Assembly (NCBI GenBank): GCA_035403265.1 | Contig: DAONEV010000048.1 | Span: forward strand, 1 to 16,996 | DNA length: 16,996 nucleotides | Origin: JAAYVZ01 sp035403265 | GTDB lineage: Bacteria > Acidobacteriota > Thermoanaerobaculia > Thermoanaerobaculales > Thermoanaerobaculaceae | Reading direction: 5' to 3' | In this document: piece by piece, positions 1 to 6,022 of the stretch | Numbering within the stretch: position 1 is the stretch's first letter | Layout of the letters: each line of letters starts with the position of its first letter | Made by a program: the position numbers and the translations under genes | The notes under the pieces: generated by a model | Databases searched by the model: none | Told to the model about the DNA's origin: nothing | The model's input: the letters and a program-made list of their open reading frames with translations, nothing else

Positions 1-903
1 GGTGGAGCCCGGCCAGTAGTCGTCGAACGCCCAGTGCTGGGCGACGCCGGTCAGCCCGTCGTGAACCATGTCGTTGGCCATGCCGGTGCCAAAGACGGCG
101 ATCCAGCTCCACACCCCGGCCTCGATGTTCTCGGCGATCGGGTCGTTGCTGGGCGGGCAGTAGAAGCGCGGTCCCGAGCTGCCCATGCCGTGCTTCTCGA
201 CCATCACCTGAGGGAACCACTCGGTGGACATGATCCGCGACACGGCGCGGTTGTCCTCCTGGGTGAGGGTCACGAAGTCGCGGTTGTTGTCGTGCCCGAC
301 GTAGCGGTGGTAGACCGACGGCAGCGACGCACCCTCCCACTTGGTGCCCTTGTTCTTGCGGTAGTTGGCGACGACCATGTCGAGGCCGTCGGGGTTGTGA
401 GCGGGAACGACCATCCACACGACGTCGTCGAGCTGGCGGACGACATCAGGGTCCTGGGAGCTGGCGAGCTCGTGGGCATAGAGCGGGAAGGACTGGGCGG
501 GCGCCAGCTCGTTCGCGTGCATGGAGAGCGTCGCGAGCATGAAGACCCGGCCCTTGGCGAGGAGCTCGGTGCGCTCGGCGTCGGGAATGGACGGGTCGAG
601 GGCCAGGCGGCGGTTGATGGCGTGCAGCTCGTCGAGGCGTCTGATGTTGTCCGCCGTGGAGATGAACGCCACCACCATCGGCTTGCCGAGGGGGGACTTG
701 CCGATCTCCCGCAGCTCGACCCGGGGCGAGGCGGCATCGAGAACCTTGAGGTAGTCGAGGATCTGCTCGTAGTCGACGAGCAGGCCGTCAGAGCCGGGCT
801 TGACCCCGAAGTGGACCTCAGGCGTTGGCAGCTCCGCCGCCGCGACGCCGGCGACCAGCAGCACGCAACCCAATCCGGCAAGAAGTCGTGCTCGTGGTGT
901 CAT
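1..903 (-). CDS. Secreted M14-family zinc carboxypeptidase, N-terminal part (cut by window edge)
   Basis: The visible 301 residues begin with a signal peptide (hydrophobic residues 7-23, cleavage probably after AAA near 23). The M14 metallopeptidase signature follows: the zinc motif HANE (His129, Glu132), NPDG at 170-173, a substrate-carboxylate-binding-type NNRDF (206-210, Arg208), and EKHG with His238 as the likely third zinc ligand. The catalytic Glu of the family lies further on and would be outside the window. Enzymes of this family remove C-terminal residues from peptides; with this leader the protein should act in the periplasm or outside the cell. The start at 903 is preceded by GGGAGGTGGGC, a good ribosome binding site, and directly by the signal peptide. 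It is transcribed away from the Ig-repeat gene. Exact substrate specificity cannot be told. Confidence 0.9.
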   Translation of the reverse strand, partial: MTPRARLLAGLGCVLLVAGVAAAELPTPEVHFGVKPGSDGLLVDYEQILDYLKVLDAASPRVELREIGKSPLGKPMVVAFISTADNIRRLDELHAINRRLALDPSIPDAERTELLAKGRVFMLATLSMHANELAPAQSFPLYAHELASSQDPDVVRQLDDVVWMVVPAHNPDGLDMVVANYRKNKGTKWEGASLPSVYHRYVGHDNNRDFVTLTQEDNRAVSRIMSTEWFPQVMVEKHGMGSSGPRFYCPPSNDPIAENIEAGVWSWIAVFGTGMANDMVHDGLTGVAQHWAFDDYWPGST

Positions 904-923
904 GCCCACCTCCCAGGATGGCG

Positions 924-952
924 AGGCTAGTCCGCTGCCGGCGGCCGGTCAA
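924..952 (-). promoter_or_regulatory. Possible sigma70-type promoter of the M14 peptidase gene
   Basis: On the minus strand TTGACC (947-952) is followed after 17 bases by TAGCCT (924-929). The -35 is good (5 of 6), the -10 is weak (3 of 6). Transcription would start about 14 bases before the ATG, just ahead of the ribosome binding site. Sequence match only. Confidence 0.3.
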
Positions 953-981
953 GGTGCGTGATGGGGGGGGTGCGTGATGGG
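953..981. repeat. Two 13-bp direct repeats next to a promoter
   Basis: GGTGCGTGATGGG occurs twice, at 953-965 and 969-981, 16 bases start to start. The first copy abuts the predicted -35 of the M14 peptidase gene, and the pair sits in the divergent intergenic region. This is a plausible binding site for a regulator, or a chance short duplication around a G run. Confidence 0.5.
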
Positions 982-1005
982 CGGCACAAGAGCGCCTTCT
1001 GGCTA

Positions 1006-1035
1006 TTGACTTCCCCTCTGGAGCTGGCCGATACT
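1006..1035 (+). promoter_or_regulatory. Probable promoter of the Ig-repeat surface protein
   Basis: TTGACT (1006-1011) is followed after 18 bases by GATACT (1030-1035). It matches the sigma70 consensus at 5 of 6 and 4 of 6 positions. The leader RNA would be about 100 bases before the ATG at 1143. Confidence 0.45.
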
Positions 1036-1142
1036 GCCTCCAGATGTTCGCAATCCCGCATTTTGGGTGCTGGAGAAATTCCCGCTCGTTGCGTGACGAG
1101 CGTACGAGGACGAACTCAAGGACTCCAGGGAGGAACGGAAGA

Positions 1143-3545
1143 ATGAACAGAAGATTACTGAGTCTAGTGGGCCTGTTGGCCGTCTGCGGGCTGCTCGTGG
1201 GGCTGACGCCGGCCTTCGCGCAAGACACCCTCCGGATTGGAACCGTGATTGCGCCGTCGGGGACGGGGACGGTCACCGTGCCCGTCCACCTCCGGGACAT
1301 CACCGGGACGCCGCTTGGTCGGGACAAGGCCGCCGGCCTCAGGATCACCGGCCTTGCAATGCAGGTTGTCTACGGTCCTCTGGCCTGTGTGACCAACTCC
1401 AACGTCGTGTCCACCGCTGCGGCCGGCCTGATCGGCACCTTCAAGGATGCCGCCACGTGTGGCACGATCTTCGAGTTCAAGGCCAAGGTCCCTGGGACGA
1501 GCCAGAGCTACGTCTTCAACGCCCCAGAGGCCGCCGGAACTGATCCCTGTGGGGTGCTACCTCTCACCCTCGACGCCGCGGCGCCTGGCGACAAGCTCGT
1601 GGACTTCACGTTCACGCTCAATGCTTGCCCCATGGGCACCGTGATCCCGCTGACGATGTCGATTGCCGGCGGCGATGCGGCGACCTTGAACTCTGACTCG
1701 GGTACCGCCGAGACGGTGGCCAACGGTGGTCTCACCGTTTTCAACGGGCAGATCACCGTGCCGGCCCCGACCGTAGAGCTCACCCCCGATCCGACGAATC
1801 TGGTCATCGGCTCGACCGGGCTGATGACGGCCACGATGAGCTTTGCCCTCACCACCGACACGGTGGTCACGCTCGCATCCTCCGACGTGACCAAGGCGAC
1901 GGTCCCGGCCACCGTGACGATCCTCGCCAACCAGACGACCGCGACATTCACGGTCACCGGTGTCGGCGCGGGCAGCTCGACGATTACCGCGACGCTGCCC
2001 GCCGCAGCGGGTGGCGACACCGACACGGCGACGGTCAACGTGGCTCCCGTGACGATCGCCCTCACTCCCGACCCGCTCAGCGTGGCTGTTGGTCTTACCA
2101 GTCCGATGACCGTGACCATTGGCCCGGCCCGGACGACCAACACTGTCATCACGCTGACCTCGTCCGACCCGACGAAGGCGACCGTCCCCGCAACAGCGAC
2201 GGTCCTGGCCAACCAGACGACGGTCAACTTCCCGGTGACCACCGTTGGCGTCGGCAGCTCGACGATCACCGCGACCCTCCCGGCGGTGTACGGCTCGGCG
2301 GCCGACACGGCCACCGTGAACGTGACCCCGGTGACGGTCACTCTGAGCCCGAAGCCGCTCGGAGTGCTCATCGGCGGCACGGGCACCATGACGGCGACGA
2401 TCAGCTCGCCGCAGCTCACCAACACGGTCGTTACCCTGGTCTCCTCTGATCCAACCAAGGCGACGGTCCCGGTCAACGTGACCGTGCTTGCCGGCGCGAC
2501 CTTTAGGACCTTCACGGTCACCGGGGTCGGCGCGGGCAGCTCGACGATCACCGCGACCCTCCCGGCTGGCCTGGGCGGGGATACCGACACCGCGACGGTG
2601 AACGTCAGCCCGGTCGCGGTCGCCCTCACTCCGGATCCTCTTGCGGTGGTCGTGGGCGCGACCGGTCAGATGACGGTCACGATCACCCCGGCGCAAGCGA
2701 CGGCCACGACCGTGACGCTCGCATCCTCGGATCCGACGAAGGCCACGGTGCCGGCGAGCGTCAGCGTGCCGGCATCTGGCTCCATCACCTTCACGGTCAC
2801 CGCGGTCGGCGTTGGGTCCACGACGATCACCTCGACGCTGCCGGCGGCACTGGGCAGCGCCACCGACACGGCCACGGTGAATGTCACCGGCATCAATATC
2901 GGCCTCGCCCCGGGATCGCCCGTTGTCGCGGTCGGCGGCACGGTCCAACTGACCGTGACGATCAATCATGCGCAGCCGTCTGCCGTGACGGTCAACCTGC
3001 TCTCGTCCACGCCTGCCGCGGCCACGGTGCCGGCGACGGTGTCCATTCCGGCGAATGCCACGAGTGCGACCTTCCTTGTCACCGGCGTCGGGGTCGGCTC
3101 GACGGTCGTGTCCGCCATCCTTCCGGCCGCACTCGGCGGTGGAGCCGCCACTTCCAATGTGTCCGTGCAACTGCTCGCCCTGGTGTCCATCAGCGCACCT
3201 TCGGGGCCCGTCCCGGTCGGGGCAGGCGTCCAGGTGACCGTGACCCTCAACTTCCCGGCCCCGACCGGTGGCCGCGTCATCGCCCTCAGCGCCACGCCGA
3301 CTGGGATCTTCACCATCCCGTCCTCGGTGACGGTGCCGGCAGGGTCGACGACGGCGAGCTTCACGGCCACCGCGGCGGCAGTCGGCTCGACGACGATCAA
3401 CGCGACGCTCGGAACCGGCGCACCTCGATCCGTCGTCCTCGTTGCCAACGTGCCGGCTGCGATCCCCAGCTTGTCGCTGATCGGATTGGCCCTGCTGGCG
3501 AGCCTGTTGGCCCTGGCTGGGATTCGGTTCCTCGGCCGCAGCTAG
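1143..3545 (+). CDS. Secreted cohesin-like / six Ig-like repeat surface protein with IPTL-CTERM-like anchor
   Basis: This is an 800-residue protein. The chosen start has a GGGAGG ribosome binding site 9 bases upstream (1128-1133) and opens directly into a signal peptide ending at AFAQ; the frame is open further upstream but the leader fixes this start. Mature residues to about 205 form a cohesin-like beta domain (VTVPVHL, then GTPLG, then an ITGLAMQVVY strand), related to the small protein at 5205-5786. Six Thr/Val-rich Ig-like repeats of 93-94 residues follow (1773 to about 3458), each with an SSDPTKATVP-like core and a GVGSSTITATLP-like end. The last about 28 residues are IPSLSLIGL, a hydrophobic helix and Arg-Phe-Leu-Gly-Arg-Ser, resembling the IPTL-CTERM sorting signal with Ile in place of Trp. 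I infer a surface-anchored stalk; the ligand is unknown. It is a single-gene unit with its own promoter and terminator. Confidence 0.85.
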   Translation: MNRRLLSLVGLLAVCGLLVGLTPAFAQDTLRIGTVIAPSGTGTVTVPVHLRDITGTPLGRDKAAGLRITGLAMQVVYGPLACVTNSNVVSTAAAGLIGTFKDAATCGTIFEFKAKVPGTSQSYVFNAPEAAGTDPCGVLPLTLDAAAPGDKLVDFTFTLNACPMGTVIPLTMSIAGGDAATLNSDSGTAETVANGGLTVFNGQITVPAPTVELTPDPTNLVIGSTGLMTATMSFALTTDTVVTLASSDVTKATVPATVTILANQTTATFTVTGVGAGSSTITATLPAAAGGDTDTATVNVAPVTIALTPDPLSVAVGLTSPMTVTIGPARTTNTVITLTSSDPTKATVPATATVLANQTTVNFPVTTVGVGSSTITATLPAVYGSAADTATVNVTPVTVTLSPKPLGVLIGGTGTMTATISSPQLTNTVVTLVSSDPTKATVPVNVTVLAGATFRTFTVTGVGAGSSTITATLPAGLGGDTDTATVNVSPVAVALTPDPLAVVVGATGQMTVTITPAQATATTVTLASSDPTKATVPASVSVPASGSITFTVTAVGVGSTTITSTLPAALGSATDTATVNVTGINIGLAPGSPVVAVGGTVQLTVTINHAQPSAVTVNLLSSTPAAATVPATVSIPANATSATFLVTGVGVGSTVVSAILPAALGGGAATSNVSVQLLALVSISAPSGPVPVGAGVQVTVTLNFPAPTGGRVIALSATPTGIFTIPSSVTVPAGSTTASFTATAAAVGSTTINATLGTGAPRSVVLVANVPAAIPSLSLIGLALLASLLALAGIRFLGRS
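1773..3458 (+). repeat. Array of six tandem Ig-like repeat units within the surface protein
   Basis: Units begin near 1773, 2052, 2334, 2616, 2895 and 3177, each 279-282 bases. Units 1-4 are closest to each other; units 5 and 6 have diverged. Stretches such as GGCAGCTCGACGATCACCGC recur almost unchanged at the DNA level in units 2 and 3, with one difference in unit 1. This points to expansion by duplication or gene conversion. Such arrays can change copy number between strains. Confidence 0.85.
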
Positions 3546-3570
3546 TCAGGCACCCATCCACGCAAGTCGA

Positions 3571-3599
3571 GGCGGACCATCCGGTCCGCCTCATTTTTT
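3571..3599 (+). terminator. Strong intrinsic terminator after the Ig-repeat gene
   Basis: A perfect 8-bp stem GGCGGACC / GGTCCGCC (3571-3578 with 3583-3590) with loop ATCC is followed by TCATTTTTT. It lies 26 bases after the stop codon. There is no T run on the other side, so it should act on the plus strand only. Confidence 0.92.
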
Positions 3600-3931
3600 G
3601 CCTGAGGTCGTGTCAAAGCCTCAACTGGAATGGCCAGAGTGGCCGGTGGTCGATCAGGGTGCCGACCCCATTGACGGCGCCGGCACCGCCACGCCGCACC
3701 AGGGCCAGCCGGACCGGAGAGACCTCACCGGGTGGATGTCGACCGGGGCGCGGTTGGCTTCCATGTGCGGGTGTTGGTCAAGCTGACGGTGGCCGGAAGA
3801 TCCACTTGCGCTGGCGGGGACCCCCGAAAGCCCAGCGACCCCTCGGCTCGGCTGGCACGAGGGCGTCGGGCGAGGTCGCGAGAGGACGGGGACGGCTCCG
3901 GGGGACCGGGTCGTCGCGGATCCGCAGGGGA
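3600..3931. other. Intergenic stretch without a recognisable gene
   Basis: This is 332 bases between two convergent units. Short open frames here show no recognisable protein family. A 10-bp palindrome GCGGATCCGC (3916-3925) lies just past the stop of the dockerin gene, but it has no T run, so I do not call it a terminator. Confidence 0.6.
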
Positions 3932-4552
3932 TCAGACTGGCGCCGGCCCGCCCGCGAAGAGGTCGTTGACCAGGTAGAACACATCCGACACGGTGACGTC
4001 TCCGCTTCCGTTGACATCGCCGTCACCGATCGGCTCGGGCCCGCCTGCGAAGAGGAAGTTGATGAGGTAGAACACGTCGGAGACGTTGACCACACCGTCG
4101 CCGTTGACGTCGCCAATCAGGTAGGTCGGTGCCGGGCAGGCCACCGTCGTGCTGCCGAGGCTCAAAAACGTGGCGTCGCCGCTGTCGCGGCCCTGGAGGT
4201 TGACCGTGTAGGTCACGCCACAGCGTGCCGCAAAGCCCAGCTTCACCGGTGAGGGGGTGTAATTGCCCACGGGGGGATTCGAGAGGTCGGTCTTGTAGTC
4301 GTAGGCGGTCACACCGTTGAGGGTGATCCTGAGTGCCGTCAGGCGATTCCCCGCGGCGACGCTGATCGTGAAGGGGTCGGCCCAGACCTGACAGCGACTG
4401 GCCGTGAAGGTCTTGCATCCGGCGTGGATCGGGCTCGCGAAGACGTTCGGCTGCATGGGAGTCGTGGCAGTACCCGCGAAGGCTGAAGGTTGCAGCAGAA
4501 GAGCGGTCGCAAGCGCCACACCAAAAGCCCTGAAGCCCTGGCCGGTTCTCAT
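3932..4552 (-). CDS. Secreted four-cysteine protein with C-terminal type I-like dockerin
   Basis: This 206-residue protein has a signal peptide (residues 1-26, ending AFA), then a domain of about 110 residues with FASPIHAGC, SNPPVGNYTPS and FAARCGVTY motifs. Four cysteines (46, 54, 111, 139) are shared with the upstream paralogue and could form two disulfides. From about 145 to the end is a dockerin: two F-hand calcium loops, DVNGDGVVNVSD and DVNGSGDVTVSD, each followed by VFYL(I/V)N..FAGGP. Dockerins bind cohesin domains. The start codon overlaps the stop of the upstream gene (ATGA, 4 bases), so translation is probably coupled. The function of the four-cysteine domain is unknown to me; no catalytic motif is visible. 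Confidence 0.88.
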   Translation of the reverse strand: MRTGQGFRAFGVALATALLLQPSAFAGTATTPMQPNVFASPIHAGCKTFTASRCQVWADPFTISVAAGNRLTALRITLNGVTAYDYKTDLSNPPVGNYTPSPVKLGFAARCGVTYTVNLQGRDSGDATFLSLGSTTVACPAPTYLIGDVNGDGVVNVSDVFYLINFLFAGGPEPIGDGDVNGSGDVTVSDVFYLVNDLFAGGPAPV

Positions 4553-4992
4553 GGGACCGCTGCGGGGCAGGTGAACGTGCCGGTGACGCCGAGGCTGTAG
4601 TAGTTGACGTTGCTGTCATCCTTGCCCTGGAGGTTGAGGTAGTAGGTCACGCCGCAGCGGGCCGCATAGTCCTCAGCCGGAAGGGAGGGTGTGTAGTTGC
4701 CGGCCGGCGGGTTCGAGACGTCGGTGCGGAAGTCGTAGATTGTGGTGCCGAGGGTGGTATATGCGACGATCCTGAAAGCGACGAGGTGAACCCCGGACGA
4801 GATGTTGATCAGGAAGGGATCGGCATGGAACCGGCACTGGTTCGGGCCGACAATGTAGCACCCACCATGGATCGGGCTTGCGAAAATGGTCGCCGCATTG
4901 GGTGGCCCCGCCTGCGGCTCCTGGGCCGAGACGGGTGCGCCCGAGACCATGAGCGCGACCGCGAGGACGAGCAGCACGAGGATTCGGTTCAT
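4549..4992 (-). CDS. Secreted four-cysteine protein, dockerin-less paralogue
   Basis: This 147-residue protein starts at the ATG at 4992, which has a perfect AGGAGG six bases upstream and opens into a signal peptide ending VSAQ. The open frame extends upstream to 5130 but that part has no leader. The mature part repeats the pattern of its downstream neighbour: FASPIHGGC, ADPFLI, YDFRTDVSNPPAGNYTPS, YAARCGVTY, NLQGKD, and cysteines 45, 53, 113 and 142. It stops at CPAAVP, where the neighbour continues into its dockerin. The pair looks like a tandem duplication in one operon. The domain is uncharacterised as far as I can tell. Confidence 0.85.
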   Translation of the reverse strand: MNRILVLLVLAVALMVSGAPVSAQEPQAGPPNAATIFASPIHGGCYIVGPNQCRFHADPFLINISSGVHLVAFRIVAYTTLGTTIYDFRTDVSNPPAGNYTPSLPAEDYAARCGVTYYLNLQGKDDSNVNYYSLGVTGTFTCPAAVP

Positions 4993-5062
4993 TCCAGCCT
5001 CCTGATTCTCTGCTATCGAGGTGACGCAGTTACCATGACATCCACTCTGTCGGCCTTGGACG

Positions 5063-5091
5063 ATGATACCCCACCGGAGGGCGAGGACCAA
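5063..5091 (-). promoter_or_regulatory. Possible promoter of the four-cysteine / dockerin operon
   Basis: On the minus strand TTGGTC (5086-5091) is followed after 17 bases by TATCAT (5063-5068). The -10 is good (5 of 6), the -35 weak (3 of 6). The leader before the ATG at 4992 would be about 65 bases. Confidence 0.4.
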
Positions 5092-5133
5092 GCGCAGTGG
5101 AAAATCCTGATGTGCGACAACACCGGGCATGCC

Positions 5134-5158
5134 ATTCCGTCAGGCGTCCCGCCGGAAT
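5134..5158. other. Imperfect hairpin between the cohesin-like and four-cysteine genes
   Basis: ATTCCG (5134-5139) pairs with CGGAAT (5153-5158), with a short inner GCG/CGC helix. It lies about 50 bases past the stop of the cohesin-like gene and before the predicted promoter of the next gene. It has no T run, so it may be a weak terminator, an RNA-end stabiliser or chance. Confidence 0.35.
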
Positions 5159-5204
5159 TGCGGAGGAACGGTGCTGCAACCGTCTCCCGGGACCTCTGAC
5201 GTTG

Positions 5205-5786
5205 CTACTCGGGTTGGGGCTCGAGTGGCTTGCGGGCGGACTGCACGGCCACGGTGCCGCTGCCGAGCAGAAGGTTGCCGGCGTGCGCGCCCTCGCTGAC
5301 CGTCCCGGCCACGTTCGAGAGCATGGTGGTGGCTGCCACTGGTGTCAGGGTCACAGTGCCAGAGGCGTCCCGCGCGAGGGTGACTTGCAGGCGGAGCACC
5401 TCGTCGCCCTTCTCGGCCGGTGGCTGCGTGAACGGCAGCAGGCTCGAGCTGGCATCGAAGGCCCCGACGTAGCTGATCATCCCGGCCTTCGGCACGTTTG
5501 TCTCGAGCATCGGCTCGAGCCCGGCCGCAATGCCTGAACGGACGATCTTCGCCTTGGTTACCGCCGCGGCCGGCGAGTAGGCGATCGAGACGGCGATCCC
5601 CTGGATCTGATTGCCGGCGCCAGCATCGACGCCGAGAGGTGTGCCTCCCTGGTCGACGATCGTGATCGGGATCTCGATCGTGGAGCCGGGCGCGGCCTCG
5701 CCGCTGCCGACGTTGACGGCATCCTGGGCGAACGCCGGTACCGCGAAGAGGAAGAGCACCAACAGCAGTCCGATCCTGACGCGCAT
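5205..5786 (-). CDS. Small secreted cohesin-like domain protein
   Basis: This 193-residue protein starts at the ATG at 5786, with GGAGG upstream and a signal peptide ending AFAQ directly after it. The mature chain has the cohesin-type opening GSGEAAPGSTIEIPITI, then GTPLGVDAGAGNQIQGIAVSIAYSP, a middle loop, and a late strand pair (EVLRLQVTLARDASGTVTLTP). The same order of blocks occurs in the N-terminal domain of the Ig-repeat protein (GTPLG.D..AG..I.G.A...Y.P), so the two are homologous. There is no membrane anchor; it ends in a polar tail. Cohesins bind dockerins, and a dockerin protein lies two genes downstream on the same strand. The assignment is by pattern only. Confidence 0.78.
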   Translation of the reverse strand: MRVRIGLLLVLFLFAVPAFAQDAVNVGSGEAAPGSTIEIPITIVDQGGTPLGVDAGAGNQIQGIAVSIAYSPAAAVTKAKIVRSGIAAGLEPMLETNVPKAGMISYVGAFDASSSLLPFTQPPAEKGDEVLRLQVTLARDASGTVTLTPVAATTMLSNVAGTVSEGAHAGNLLLGSGTVAVQSARKPLEPQPE

Positions 5787-5934
5787 TCCAACCTCCATTC
5801 GAAGGGTTCTGACCTGGTTCCTCACGGGCGCTTCCGGGTGGTCCCTGCCGCCACAAGCCAAGCTCGGCAAGTGGGTCGAGCCAGGTCAACGGACGGCATG
5901 GGCAACACTCCTGTCAATGGTCACCTTGCCGTTC

Positions 5935-5940
5935 ATTATA
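5935..5940 (-). promoter_or_regulatory. Possible -10 element upstream of the cohesin-like gene
   Basis: There is a perfect TATAAT on the minus strand in otherwise GC-rich sequence, about 150 bases before the start at 5786. No convincing -35 hexamer is seen at 16-18 bases, so support is partial. Confidence 0.3.
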
Positions 5941-5998
5941 GGCGCTGTCGCGTCGATTCGTCTCGCCATGGCGGCGCATCTCGATCGGCCGCCGGGAG

Positions 5999-6012
5999 TG
6001 ACCCCTGGGTCA
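5999..6012. other. 14-bp perfect palindrome, possible operator
   Basis: TGACCCCTGGGTCA is symmetric (TGACCC-CT-GGGTCA). It sits about 11 bases past the stop of the multihaem cytochrome gene and upstream of the TATAAT before the cohesin-like gene. With a two-base centre it is better suited to a dimeric DNA-binding protein than to a hairpin. No second copy was noticed in the window. Confidence 0.4.
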
Positions 6013-6022
6013 TGCCTGATCC

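Noticed and set aside
1044..1142. Upstream start for the Ig-repeat gene at 1044
   Set aside because: The added 33 residues lack a leader, while the ATG at 1143 has a good ribosome binding site and begins a signal peptide.
1557..3170. Long open frame antisense to the Ig-repeat gene (about 537 codons)
   Set aside because: It is very rich in Arg and Gly with no family resemblance, and arises from the repetitive GC-rich coding strand, which has the signal peptide, repeats and terminator.
3790..3931. Possible structured RNA or riboswitch in the GC-rich gap
   Set aside because: Some self-complementary words exist but no known riboswitch core or convincing secondary structure could be traced by eye.
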